A stretch of 64,000 nt of DNA from Chitinophaga alhagiae (lineage in GTDB: Bacteria > Bacteroidota > Bacteroidia > Chitinophagales > Chitinophagaceae). Shown here in pieces: positions 17,511-26,248 of this stretch. Location of the stretch: NCBI RefSeq assembly GCF_003568665.1, contig NZ_QXMH01000002.1, positions 124,001 through 188,000 of the forward strand, written 5' to 3'. The position numbers and the translations under genes were made by a program. A model generated the notes under the pieces. It searched no databases. It saw only the letters and a list, made by a program, of their open reading frames with translations, and was not told the DNA's origin. Position 1 is the first letter of the stretch. The number at the start of each line of letters is the position of its first letter.

Positions 17511-18530
17511 ATGAGAAAGACATTGAAACACATCGCCATTTTTTGTTGCATGGCCGCCGCTTTACCGGCAGCCGGGCAAGACCTGCATTTTTCGCAGTTC
17601 TTTAACTCACCCCTGTCTACCAATCCCGCCAATACCGGTTTTATACCTGACGGCAATTACCGCATTGGCATCAACTACCGCAACCAGTGGGCGTCTATTC
17701 CGGTACCGTATAAGACCATGTCTGCCTTTGGGGACTTCCAGCTGTTCCGCGAGCGGCTTACCTACGGCTGGGTAGGGCTGGGCGGTATGGTGCTGCGCGA
17801 TGTGGCGGGCAGCGGCAACCTTACCTCCACCAAAGCCTACGGCTCTATTGCCTATCACCAGCTGCTGGGCCAGAGCAGCCTGCTTTCCGCCGGCTTCAAC
17901 GTAGGGTATGCAGACAAAAGGGTAGACCTGAACAAACTCACCTTCGGCACCCAGTGGAACGGGCAGTTCTTTGACTCGCAGATGTTCTCGGGAGAGCCCA
18001 TCACCCAGGCCTCCATCGGGTACCTGGATATGCAGGTGGGCATGAACTACGCTTATTTTCCTACAGAAGAAATATATATCAACGGTGGTTTTTCCGTACA
18101 CCACGTAAATGAACCGCGGGAAACGTTCTACGCCGGCAATAACCAGATAGAGCGCCGTTACATCGGCTTCCTCAACGCCAGCCTGAAAGTGTCTGACAAT
18201 GTGATCCTGAACCCCGGCGCCTATTATGCGCGGCAGGCCACGGCCAGCGAGACCATGGTGGGCGCTTACGCCGCCTACAACCTGGCAGATCACGGGGAGA
18301 AACAGGTATTTGGCGGCGCTTACTACCGGTTCAGCGATGCCTTCGCCTTTCTGGTAGGGTACCAGATGAGCAATTTCAGGCTGATGTTCAACTATGATGT
18401 AACCTCCAGCGCGCTGGCCGTATCCAACAGCCGGCAGGGGGCTTATGAGCTGAGCCTTATCTACATAGGCCTGTACCCGAACCGCAGCTTCTCCAACGCG
18501 CGGCGGCATACCCTTTGCCCCTCGTTCTAG
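17511..18530 (+). CDS. PorP/SprF family T9SS outer-membrane protein
   Basis: A 339-residue beta-barrel protein of the PorP/SprF family, which helps specific T9SS cargo reach or stay on the surface. A signal peptide (MRKTLKHIAIFC... to PAAGQ) is followed by the family opening DLHFSQFFNSPLSTNPANTG, glycine/aromatic strands throughout, and the hallmark end CPSF. The ATG at 17511 is preferred over an in-frame TTG three codons upstream. It sits 12 bp after the SBBP/PKD giant and is almost surely in its operon; in Flavobacterium johnsoniae SprF plays this part for SprB. The cargo assignment is inference from position. Confidence 0.93.
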   Translation: MRKTLKHIAIFCCMAAALPAAGQDLHFSQFFNSPLSTNPANTGFIPDGNYRIGINYRNQWASIPVPYKTMSAFGDFQLFRERLTYGWVGLGGMVLRDVAGSGNLTSTKAYGSIAYHQLLGQSSLLSAGFNVGYADKRVDLNKLTFGTQWNGQFFDSQMFSGEPITQASIGYLDMQVGMNYAYFPTEEIYINGGFSVHHVNEPRETFYAGNNQIERRYIGFLNASLKVSDNVILNPGAYYARQATASETMVGAYAAYNLADHGEKQVFGGAYYRFSDAFAFLVGYQMSNFRLMFNYDVTSSALAVSNSRQGAYELSLIYIGLYPNRSFSNARRHTLCPSF

Positions 18531-18606
18531 CGCGGTCTAAAGAAAACGTTAATGTAGGCGGCAGATCAGCAAAAAACAGATAATTTAGCGCCAGCACCTA
18601 TTCAAT

Positions 18607-19218
18607 ATGCACATGAAACGTATATTCCTTGCAGTTATATTCCTGGCCCTGGGCCAGGCTGTATTTGCCCAGTCACGCGAAGAAGAAGAAGAAGAAGAAG
18701 CGGGGCCGCCCCGCCAGGAGCAGGAGAAAGGGTTCAACCCCCGCAACCTGATGGTAGGCGGCGCATTGGGAATGGCTTTTGGCGATTATACTTTCGTGAA
18801 CGTATCACCCATGATAGGGTACCGTTTTTCCCGGCTGTTTGCCGCCGGCGTAAACGTTAACGCCCAATATTCAAGCGGCAAAAGCTATGGCTATGACAAC
18901 GCAGTGCTGTCAAGAAATAAATATACCATGTTCGGCGGCGGCCTCTGGGGCCGGTTTTACCCGCTGGATATGCTCTTCATACATGCCCAGCCGGAATACA
19001 ACTTCATCTCCGCAAAAATAACCGAGTACGAACCGGACCGGCGGGAGTATAAAGACCGTTACGGCGCGCCCAGCCTGTTGCTGGGGGGCGGTTATTCCCA
19101 GCCCGTAGGCGGCAACTCCGCCGTTACCATCATGGTCCTGTATGACGTGCTGCAGGATAAAAATACCCCCTATCTCAACCGGCCTATTATTTCCGGCGGT
19201 GTGAACATCGGGTTGTAG
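18607..19218 (+). CDS. Outer-membrane beta-barrel protein
   Basis: A 203-residue protein with a signal peptide (about 1-21, ending VFAQ), a run of seven Glu encoded by (GAA)7 around 18679, and then a barrel-like region with repeated Gly/aromatic strands (NLMVGGALGMAFG, VSPMIGYRF, MFGGGLWGRFYP, SGGVNIGL). Length and pattern fit small eight-stranded OmpW/OmpX-like barrels; function is unknown. A second ATG two codons in (18613) is an equally good start. The symporter gene begins one base after its stop, so the two are likely co-transcribed. Confidence 0.8.
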   Translation: MHMKRIFLAVIFLALGQAVFAQSREEEEEEEAGPPRQEQEKGFNPRNLMVGGALGMAFGDYTFVNVSPMIGYRFSRLFAAGVNVNAQYSSGKSYGYDNAVLSRNKYTMFGGGLWGRFYPLDMLFIHAQPEYNFISAKITEYEPDRREYKDRYGAPSLLLGGGYSQPVGGNSAVTIMVLYDVLQDKNTPYLNRPIISGGVNIGL

Positions 19219-19219
19219 T

Positions 19220-20692
19220 ATGCTGCCGGGCGTATTTGTATTGTTCCTGGCCGGCTATTTCCTGCTGCTGCTGCTCATTTCCTGGTTAACGGGGCGCAAG
19301 GCGGATACACAGGCCTATTTCATCGGCAACCGCAACTCCATCTGGTACGTGGTGGCCATCGGCATGATCAGCGATTCCCTCTCCGGCGTTACCTACATTT
19401 CCGTGCCCGGCAAAGTGCAAACGGCCTCTTTCTCCTACCTGCAAACCGTGCTGGGCTACGTATTGGGATATGTGGTGATAGCGGCCGTGCTGCTGCCTTT
19501 GTATTACAACCGCAACCTTACTTCCATCTATACCTACCTGCGGCAGCGGTTTGGCCCCGTCAGCCAGAAAACGGGCGCCGTGTTTTTTATGCTCTCCCGC
19601 CTCACCGGCTCCGCCGCGCGGCTGTTTGTCATAGCCGGCGTGTTGCAGTTGTTCGTCTTTGATCATTATAAGGTCCCTTTTGCCTTGTCGGTATCCATCA
19701 TGATAGCTTTGATGCTCGTGTATACTTACCGCGGGGGCATTAAAACGCTGGTGTGGACAGATGCGCTGCAAAGCGCGCTGCAGGTGCTGGCCATTGTGCT
19801 CACCGTGGCGGTGATAGGCAGCAGCCTGCACTGGGGCCCGGCAGAAATGGTAACCCGTATTGTGAACAGTGAAAAGTCCGCCACGTTTTTCTGGGACTGG
19901 CGGGCCGTTAACTTTTTCCCGAAAGATTTTTTTGGCGGTATGATGATTGCCGTGACCATGACGGGGCTTGACCAGAACATGATGCAGAAGAACCTGAGCT
20001 GCCGCTCGCTGTCAGATGCCAAAAAGAACATCTATACTTTCAGTGTGCTGCAGCTGCTGGCGCATGTGCTGTTGCTGGGCCTTGGCGTGCTGATGTATGA
20101 ATACATGAAGGCGTACGGTATACAGGTGCCTGTAAATGCGGCAGGGGCGCCGGTTACAGACCAGGTATTCCCCCTGCTGGCGCTTCATCACCTGGGTACT
20201 TTTGCGGCGGTGGTATTTTTAATGGGGCTTACCGCCTCCACGTTTTCCAGTGCGGACAGTGTGCTCACCACCCTCACCACCTCGTTTTACATAGACATAC
20301 TGGGGTACTCCACAGAGGGCATGGGCCGCGCCCGCAGGCGCCTGAAGAACGGTATCCACATTGGCTGCGGCATATTGCTGCTGCTCACCATCCTGTTGTT
20401 CAGGGCCTTTAACGAGAGCGCCATTATTGACACCCTGCTGTTCCTGGCCGCGCTTACTTACGGCCCTATGCTGGGCCTGTTCGCTTTCGGTATTTTTAAC
20501 CGCCGCGCCATTATTGATAAAGGCGCTTTTATAGTATGCCTGCTGGCGCCCGCGGGCTGTTTTTTCCTGAAACAATATTCGGCTGGCTGGCTCAACGGTT
20601 ATAAATTCGGGCACGAATTATTGATAGTAAACGGCCTGTTTACGTATATTGGGTTATGGTTGCTCTCGCTCCGGCGCGGCAATCCCGCTTAA
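19220..20692 (+). CDS. Sodium:solute symporter family protein
   Basis: A 490-residue inner-membrane transporter of the SSS family with about 13 hydrophobic segments. The sodium-site region TM1-2 is seen in DTQAYFIGNRNSIWYVVAIGMISDSLSGVTYISVPG, and the core helix in FGGMMIAVTMTGLDQNMMQKNLSCRS, where homologues have G-x-DQ...Q-R. The substrate cannot be read from the sequence. The ATG follows the barrel gene's stop by one base, suggesting translational coupling. A second SSS gene lies at 26241-27623 but the two are only distantly alike. Confidence 0.92.
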   Translation: MLPGVFVLFLAGYFLLLLLISWLTGRKADTQAYFIGNRNSIWYVVAIGMISDSLSGVTYISVPGKVQTASFSYLQTVLGYVLGYVVIAAVLLPLYYNRNLTSIYTYLRQRFGPVSQKTGAVFFMLSRLTGSAARLFVIAGVLQLFVFDHYKVPFALSVSIMIALMLVYTYRGGIKTLVWTDALQSALQVLAIVLTVAVIGSSLHWGPAEMVTRIVNSEKSATFFWDWRAVNFFPKDFFGGMMIAVTMTGLDQNMMQKNLSCRSLSDAKKNIYTFSVLQLLAHVLLLGLGVLMYEYMKAYGIQVPVNAAGAPVTDQVFPLLALHHLGTFAAVVFLMGLTASTFSSADSVLTTLTTSFYIDILGYSTEGMGRARRRLKNGIHIGCGILLLLTILLFRAFNESAIIDTLLFLAALTYGPMLGLFAFGIFNRRAIIDKGAFIVCLLAPAGCFFLKQYSAGWLNGYKFGHELLIVNGLFTYIGLWLLSLRRGNPA

Positions 20693-20712
20693 TCATTAAA
20701 ATAGAAGAGGAG

Positions 20713-21411
20713 ATGAACGATTCATTAAAGAACCTGAACAATCGCGACTGGACGGAAACCAAAGCGCATTCCAGTTGGCAGATCTTTAAAATTATGGCGG
20801 AATTTGTGGATGGCTTTGAGGCCCTGGCAAAAATCGGTCCCTGTATCTCAATTTTCGGCTCCGCCCGCACCCGGGAGGGCAACCCGTATTACGACCTGGC
20901 TTGCGATATAGCCCAGCGGCTGGCGGAAGACGGCTTCGGCATTATTTCCGGCGGCGGCCCCGGCATCATGGAAGCTGCCAACAAAGGCGCGCAAAAGGCC
21001 AAAGGCAAAAGCGTGGGCCTCAATATTACCCTGCCGCATGAACAGTTTGCCAATCCTTTTATCGATTATGATAAAAACCTCAACTTCGATTATTTCTTTG
21101 TTCGCAAGGTGATGTTCGCCAAATATTCACAAGGTTTTGTGATGATGCCCGGCGGCTTCGGCACTATGGACGAGTTCTTTGAAGTGGCCACCCTCATACA
21201 GACCAAAAAAATGACGGAAACGCCGCTGGTGCTGATGGGTACGCAATACTGGTCCGGCCTGCTGGAGTGGATAGATGCCGTGATGATGAAAAAAGAAAGC
21301 AATATTCACCCGGAAGACCTGGACCTGCTGAAAGTATTTGATACCGCGGAAGAAGTGGTGGAGTACTTCAGGGTGTTCTACACCACCAACAAGCTGCGGC
21401 CCAATTTCTAG
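20713..21411 (+). CDS. LOG family protein (TIGR00730-type Rossmann fold)
   Basis: A 232-residue lysine-decarboxylase-like fold protein. The nucleotide-binding region CISIFGSARTREGNPYY and the family motif PGGFGTMDEFFE (PGGxGTxxE) are both present, together with GGGPGIMEAANKGA. Relatives include cytokinin-nucleotide phosphoribohydrolases and nucleotide monophosphate nucleosidases such as PpnN, but this group's substrate is not fixed. The ATG at 20713 has a good GAGGAG just upstream; the longer frame to 20656 lies inside the symporter gene. It probably continues the upstream operon. Confidence 0.9.
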   Translation: MNDSLKNLNNRDWTETKAHSSWQIFKIMAEFVDGFEALAKIGPCISIFGSARTREGNPYYDLACDIAQRLAEDGFGIISGGGPGIMEAANKGAQKAKGKSVGLNITLPHEQFANPFIDYDKNLNFDYFFVRKVMFAKYSQGFVMMPGGFGTMDEFFEVATLIQTKKMTETPLVLMGTQYWSGLLEWIDAVMMKKESNIHPEDLDLLKVFDTAEEVVEYFRVFYTTNKLRPNF

Positions 21412-21480
21412 CACTATGCTCCGGATGCGCAACCGCGCACGGGGCCTGGTCAATAACATGCCGTACATATCATCGGGTAA

Positions 21481-21510
21481 AACGCCTGAGAATGCTGTCA
21501 GGCGTTCTTG
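21481..21510 (+). terminator. Hairpin, likely terminator of the LOG-family gene
   Basis: A 9-bp stem (21481-21489 with 21498-21506, arm AACGCCTGA) and an 8-base loop, about 70 bp after the LOG-family stop. The T-tract after it is poor (CTTGT), so termination is uncertain. Confidence 0.5.
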
Positions 21511-21612
21511 TAGCGGGCGGCAGTCCGCTAGTCAGCCGCCGTTGTGTCACTCCCTTCAGCGCCCGGCCATATGAAGGGCGTTCGGGAACCCGCTATTCCC
21601 GTGTATTTTCCT

Positions 21613-21620
21613 TAGGTTTG
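21613..21620 (+). promoter_or_regulatory. TAnnTTTG promoter -7 box for the O-methyltransferase gene
   Basis: TAGGTTTG fits the consensus and lies 16 bases before the ATG, which also has an AGGAG ribosome-binding site. No TTG at -33 spacing. Confidence 0.6.
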
Positions 21621-21636
21621 CAAAAAAAACAGGAGC

Positions 21637-22278
21637 ATGGAGGTAATACCGCCGGAGATACAGGCGTTTGCAGAGAAGTACACCACGCCGGAAACGGACC
21701 TGTTGTACCGGTTGCACCGCGAAACCTATCTGAAGGTAGACCAGCCTCATATGCTCAGTGGCCATGTACAGGGCCGGTTCCTGGCCATGGTGAGCCAGAT
21801 GCTGCGGCCCGCCCGCATACTGGAAATAGGCACGTACACCGGCTATTCCGCCATATGCCTGGCGCAAGGCCTGGCAGAGAACGGGCTGCTCCACACCATT
21901 GATGTAAACGAGGAGCTGGAAGAGATCAGCGCCCGGTACATAGAGGAAGCAGGCCTGCGGCAAAAAATAGTGCAGCACATCGGCAAGGCCGCGCAGGTGA
22001 TCCCGCAGCTGAACGAAGTGTTTGACCTGGTGTTCATAGACGCGGACAAGGCCGGCTACGGCGCGTATTACGACCTGGTGTGGGAGCAGCTGCGGCCCGG
22101 TGGTTTTATACTGGCAGACAATGTGCTGTACCACGGAGAAGTAGTGCTGCCGGAAACTGAGCAGAGCAACAATGCCAAAGCCATGGTGCGCTTTGTGGAA
22201 AAGGCCGTGGCAGATGGCCGCGCGGAAACCCTCCTGTTGAGCCTGCGAGACGGCGTACTGCTCATCAGGAAAAAATAA
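21637..22278 (+). CDS. Class I SAM-dependent O-methyltransferase
   Basis: A 213-residue member of the catechol/caffeoyl-CoA-type O-methyltransferase family (PF01596). SAM motif I is ILEIGTYTGYSAICLAQGL; the metal-binding Asp is in FIDADKAGY, with LADNVLYHGEV completing the divalent-metal site. Relatives methylate catechols or similar small molecules; the substrate here is unknown. The start is backed by an AGGAG five bases upstream and a promoter box. It is followed closely by the glucosaminidase gene. Confidence 0.9.
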   Translation: MEVIPPEIQAFAEKYTTPETDLLYRLHRETYLKVDQPHMLSGHVQGRFLAMVSQMLRPARILEIGTYTGYSAICLAQGLAENGLLHTIDVNEELEEISARYIEEAGLRQKIVQHIGKAAQVIPQLNEVFDLVFIDADKAGYGAYYDLVWEQLRPGGFILADNVLYHGEVVLPETEQSNNAKAMVRFVEKAVADGRAETLLLSLRDGVLLIRKK

Positions 22279-22301
22279 GACCCATTAAATTCAACATATT
22301 C

Positions 22302-23858
22302 ATGCAAGTAAAGTCATACTGCCTGGCCATTTGTATGGTGATCTGCGGGGCCCTCGGCGCAGCCGCACAAACCATCAGCACCACCCGGTACATAGACAGT
22401 TACAAGAACATTGCCATGGAAGAGATGCGCCGCTCCGGCGTGCCCGCCGCCATCAAGCTGGCGCAAGGCATCCTGGAAACACAGTCCGGCAACGGCTGGC
22501 TGGTGCTCAATTCCAATAACCACTTTGGCATCAAGTGTAAAAACAACTGGGTAGGCCAAACCGTTAATTACGACGATGACGAGAAGCAGGAATGCTTTCG
22601 CAAATATGCTTCCGCCGCGGATTCCTGGAAAGACCATTCCGAGTTCCTGCGCAACAACCCGCGGTACAAATTCCTGTTCGATCTCAACCCGGAAGACTAC
22701 AAGGCCTGGGCCTACGGCCTCAAAACGGCCGGTTATGCCACCAGCAGGACCTATCCCCAGCAACTCATCCAGATCATAGAACGGTACAACCTGCAGCAAT
22801 ACAACACGCTGGCCATGAGCAATGCCCCCCTTCCCACAGGCCCCGTATTTGTGCAGGAAGAAGGCTATGCGCCCGAAGCGCCGCGCCCGCAGGCCGGGCA
22901 AACAGCGCCCGTGGCCGCCGCGCCCGCCGCCGTAAAATACCCGCAAGGCGCCGTGTTCAAGATCAACGGCCGCAAGGTGATCTTTGTGGAAGAAGGCACC
23001 GCCCTGATACAGGTAGCCAACCAGCGCAACATCCGCCTCAGCAGCCTGTTAAAATACAACGACCTGGAGCAGGACGTGCCGCTGCAAAAAGACATGCTCA
23101 TCTACCTGCAAAGCAAAAGCAAGCGCGGGCAGAACGACTACCACATTGTTGCGCCCGGTGAAACCCTGCATGATATTGCGCAGGCGGAAGGCGTGCAGAT
23201 GCGCTGGCTCCGGAAAAGGAACAAAATGCAGGAAGGCGAGCAGCCCGCCGCCGGTGAAAGAATTGCGCTGGACGGGTATGCTTCCGCAAAACCGAAGCTG
23301 GGCAGCAATACCGTGGTAAAAGAAGACACGCATAAAGACTTGGAGCCGCGGCAGATCCTTAAAGACATCAGGGAGGAAATTGAGAAGGCCAGGAACGGCG
23401 GCGCTGAAACGGCCCAAGGGCCCGCGGCGGCGGAAAACAATGCCAGGGCCGCTGCCCCCGCCAGCCAGTATGAAGCGCCTGTACGCACCGCGCAGGCCAC
23501 ACCGCAGCCGGTCCGGCAGTCAGGCATACCCCGTTCTATGGTAGATGACCTGAAAAAAGCAGGCGGCACGGTAACGCCCGCCGGTACTTCAACAGAGGAA
23601 CGCCGGGAAGGTACACCCCCTGTAACGCATGCCGGCAACTCCTCCGCAAGAGAAAGAATGCCCGCGGGCAGCCAGCCCGTTGAAAGAACAGCAGGCACGG
23701 CAACGCCCGCCGGCAACAAATACCACACCGTGGAGCAGAAAGAAACGCTGTACAGCATTTCCCGCCGTTACAATATTACCGTGGCGCAATTGCAGCAATG
23801 GAACAACCTGGCAGACAACGGCATTAAAATTGGCCAGCAACTGATCGTTGCGAAATAA
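22302..23858 (+). CDS. LysM-containing N-acetylglucosaminidase (peptidoglycan hydrolase)
   Basis: A 518-residue exported cell-wall hydrolase. Signal peptide at about 1-22. A FlgJ/LytG-type glucosaminidase domain spans about 25-165: AIKLAQGILETQSGNGWL carries the catalytic Glu, and NNHFGIKC is the usual motif. Two LysM modules follow: one around YHIVAPGETLHDIAQAEGV and one at the C-terminus (YHTVEQKETLYSISRRYNI to GQQLIVAK). A further region (VFKINGRKVIFVEEGTALIQ) between them is LysM-like. A low-complexity Ala/Pro/Thr linker separates the LysMs. Likely acts in the periplasm during wall remodelling or daughter-cell separation. Confidence 0.92.
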   Translation: MQVKSYCLAICMVICGALGAAAQTISTTRYIDSYKNIAMEEMRRSGVPAAIKLAQGILETQSGNGWLVLNSNNHFGIKCKNNWVGQTVNYDDDEKQECFRKYASAADSWKDHSEFLRNNPRYKFLFDLNPEDYKAWAYGLKTAGYATSRTYPQQLIQIIERYNLQQYNTLAMSNAPLPTGPVFVQEEGYAPEAPRPQAGQTAPVAAAPAAVKYPQGAVFKINGRKVIFVEEGTALIQVANQRNIRLSSLLKYNDLEQDVPLQKDMLIYLQSKSKRGQNDYHIVAPGETLHDIAQAEGVQMRWLRKRNKMQEGEQPAAGERIALDGYASAKPKLGSNTVVKEDTHKDLEPRQILKDIREEIEKARNGGAETAQGPAAAENNARAAAPASQYEAPVRTAQATPQPVRQSGIPRSMVDDLKKAGGTVTPAGTSTEERREGTPPVTHAGNSSARERMPAGSQPVERTAGTATPAGNKYHTVEQKETLYSISRRYNITVAQLQQWNNLADNGIKIGQQLIVAK

Positions 23859-23868
23859 CAGAGGGCAT

Positions 23869-24402
23869 ATGACCATACAAGTACACGATAAAAGATTTGT
23901 ACCCTATATTACCGAAGCAAAGCTGCAGCAGCGCATTAAAGAACTGGCGCAGCAGATCAGCCATGACCTGGAAGGCACCCGCCCCCTGTTCATTGCCATC
24001 CTCAACGGCTCCTTCATGTTTGCGGCGGATATTTTCAAGCACCTCAGCATTGAAGCGGAGATCTCCTTCATCAAACTGGCCTCCTACAAAGGCACCAAAT
24101 CTACCGGCAATGTAATTACCGCCATTGGCCTGGAAGAAGACCTCTACGGCCGTACGGTGGTAATATTGGAAGATATTGTGGATACCGGCAAAACCCTTCA
24201 CCAGTTCCTGCCCCAGTTGCGGCATCAGCAACCCCAACGGCTGCTGGTAACCGCCCTGCTCCACAAACCCGACGCCACTACCCACCCTATAGAGATAGAC
24301 TACCTGGGCTTCAGCGTGCCGAACAAGTTCCTGCTGGGGTACGGGCTTGATTATGACGGGCTGGGGCGCAACCTGCCGGAGATCTACCAGCTGGAGGAGT
24401 AG
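23869..24402 (+). CDS. hpt: Hypoxanthine phosphoribosyltransferase
   Basis: Purine salvage enzyme converting hypoxanthine (and usually guanine) plus PRPP to IMP/GMP. 177 residues. The PRPP-binding loop is VILEDIVDTGKTL with Glu101, Asp102 and Asp105; ASYKGTKSTG is the flexible loop and DYLGFSVPNKFLLGYGLDYD the purine-contacting C-terminal part. The ATG at 23869 has a GAGGG upstream and follows the glucosaminidase stop by 10 bp. An in-frame start seven codons earlier would overlap that gene. Confidence 0.95.
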   Translation: MTIQVHDKRFVPYITEAKLQQRIKELAQQISHDLEGTRPLFIAILNGSFMFAADIFKHLSIEAEISFIKLASYKGTKSTGNVITAIGLEEDLYGRTVVILEDIVDTGKTLHQFLPQLRHQQPQRLLVTALLHKPDATTHPIEIDYLGFSVPNKFLLGYGLDYDGLGRNLPEIYQLEE

Positions 24403-24478
24403 GATTATTTTCTCCCGGATAATCAACTAATTAAATATTTCCTTAATTTTATGTGTCGTTGTATGTAAATAATTTACG

Positions 24479-26248
24479 ATGCATAAGGTATTCATGCTGC
24501 TCATTTGCATAGGATGGGGCATGATGGCAGGGGCACAACAGCGAACGTGGGTTACCGGCGCCGTGCAGGACAGCGTAACCCGGCAGCCCGTGAAGGGCGT
24601 AAAGATCAGTATCCCGGGAGATACGGTGTACGTAAAGACTAATCAGTATGGCCTGTTTCGTATAGATCTGCCCGTTGGCAGCACTCACCTGGTTTTTGAG
24701 CACCCCGGTTACAGCAGAAAAACGATTGCCCTCAACCATCATGACCGTATGCTCATAGAGCTGGCTCCCACGGGAGAAACGGTACAAAAAAATGATATTG
24801 CCCGCGCAAAAGCGAAGGCAAGACTGGCGCACAGCACCAATCCCAATTATGGCAATGTGGGCATGGGTACCGGTATTGCCTCCTTTTTTGACGAGACCTA
24901 CGGCAAAATTTACGAGAACAAGTTCGTAGACAGCAAAAAGAGCAGCACGTCATCCTTTGCCATGGACGTAGACCGCGCGGCCTACAGCAATATGCGCCGC
25001 TTTGTGAAGCTGCGGGAGCCCATACCGGTAGACGCCGTGCGTATTGAAGAGCTGGTGAACTATTTTCATTACAGCTACCCCCTCCCGCATAACGACAGCG
25101 TTTTTGCCATTTACTCCCACTATACGGAATGCCCCTGGAACACGGAGCACAACCTGCTGCAGATAGCCGTACGGGCCAAGCAGGTGGAAATAGACAGCCT
25201 GCCCGCCAGCAACCTGGTATTTCTGATAGATATTTCCGGCTCCATGGGCACGCCCAACAAACTGCCCCTGCTGCAGGCGGCCTTCAGGGTACTGGTCAAC
25301 AACCTGCGGCCAAAAGACAGGGTGTCTATTGTAGCCTATGCCGGCGCGCCGGGCATTGTATTGCCCTGCACCATGGGCAGCCAGAAGCAGAAAATCCTCA
25401 ACGCCATAGACTACCTCAGCGCCGGTGGCGCCACCGCGGGCGAAGCGGCCATCAACATGGCCTACCAGCTGGCGGAAGAGAACTTCATCCCCGAAGGCAA
25501 CAACCGCGTAATAATGGCTACGGACGGGGATTTTAACGTAGGCCAAACCAGTGACCAGGATATGGAAGAACTGATCCTCCGCAAGCGGGAAAGCGGCGTA
25601 TTGCTCACCTGCCTGGGCTTTGGCATGAAGGACTATAAGGATTCAAAGCTGGAGACCCTGGCCGCCAAGGGCAACGGCAACTTTGCGTACATAGATGACC
25701 TGGAGGAGGCCAACAAGGTATTTGCCCGGGAGTTCGGCAGTACGCTGTTCACCATTGCCAAAGACGTACGGGCGCAGGTAGACTTTAACCCCGCCAGGGT
25801 CAGCGCTTACCGCCTGATAGGGTATGAGAACAAGGTGCTGAAAGAAGACAACAGCAACGGTGACCATATAGAAGGCGGCATTGTAGGCTCCGGCAATTGC
25901 GTGGTGGCCTCGTATGAAGTGGTGCCCGCCGGCCCTGACCAGGAAACCGCGCTGGCAGACGTGAAGATATGGTACCGCACCCCGCCTGACACTTCCCAGC
26001 ACTTCCAGGTAAAGACCTTGCCCGGCAGGCAGCAGAGCTTCAAGGCCGCGCCGGACGATTGCCGTTTTGCCGCGTCGGTGGCCCTGTTTGGCCTGCTGCT
26101 GCGCAAGTCTTCCTACAAAGGCACAGGCAGCATCGGTATGGTAACGGATATGGCCAAACGGTCCCTGGGGAAAGATGCGGGCGGGTACCGGGCGGAGTTC
26201 CTGAAACTGATCAAACTGGTGAAAAAGAATAACGCCTGGCTCAGGTAA
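24479..26248 (+). CDS. VWA domain protein with N-terminal carboxypeptidase-regulatory-like domain
   Basis: A 589-residue exported protein. Signal peptide about 1-19; CarboxypepD_reg-like beta sandwich at about 22-95 (VTGAVQDSVTRQPVKGVKI); a YfbK-type N-terminal segment (SSFAMDVDRAAYSNMRRFV); a von Willebrand A domain with an intact MIDAS DISGS motif (Asp251, Ser253, Ser255); and a DUF3520-like C-terminal domain ending NNAWLR. Likely a periplasmic or membrane-facing metal-dependent binding protein; the ligand is unknown. Its last 8 bases overlap the convergent symporter gene, with no terminator visible between them. Confidence 0.9.
   Translation: MHKVFMLLICIGWGMMAGAQQRTWVTGAVQDSVTRQPVKGVKISIPGDTVYVKTNQYGLFRIDLPVGSTHLVFEHPGYSRKTIALNHHDRMLIELAPTGETVQKNDIARAKAKARLAHSTNPNYGNVGMGTGIASFFDETYGKIYENKFVDSKKSSTSSFAMDVDRAAYSNMRRFVKLREPIPVDAVRIEELVNYFHYSYPLPHNDSVFAIYSHYTECPWNTEHNLLQIAVRAKQVEIDSLPASNLVFLIDISGSMGTPNKLPLLQAAFRVLVNNLRPKDRVSIVAYAGAPGIVLPCTMGSQKQKILNAIDYLSAGGATAGEAAINMAYQLAEENFIPEGNNRVIMATDGDFNVGQTSDQDMEELILRKRESGVLLTCLGFGMKDYKDSKLETLAAKGNGNFAYIDDLEEANKVFAREFGSTLFTIAKDVRAQVDFNPARVSAYRLIGYENKVLKEDNSNGDHIEGGIVGSGNCVVASYEVVPAGPDQETALADVKIWYRTPPDTSQHFQVKTLPGRQQSFKAAPDDCRFAASVALFGLLLRKSSYKGTGSIGMVTDMAKRSLGKDAGGYRAEFLKLIKLVKKNNAWLR

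Noticed and set aside
21492..21902. A plus-strand open frame before and within the O-methyltransferase gene
   Set aside because: It overlaps the O-methyltransferase in another frame and crosses both a hairpin and a promoter box; no homology.
24479..26248. Treating the VWA protein as part of a chelatase or T6SS-like complex
   Set aside because: No MoxR ATPase or other partner gene is next to it, and the domain order fits exported YfbK-like proteins.
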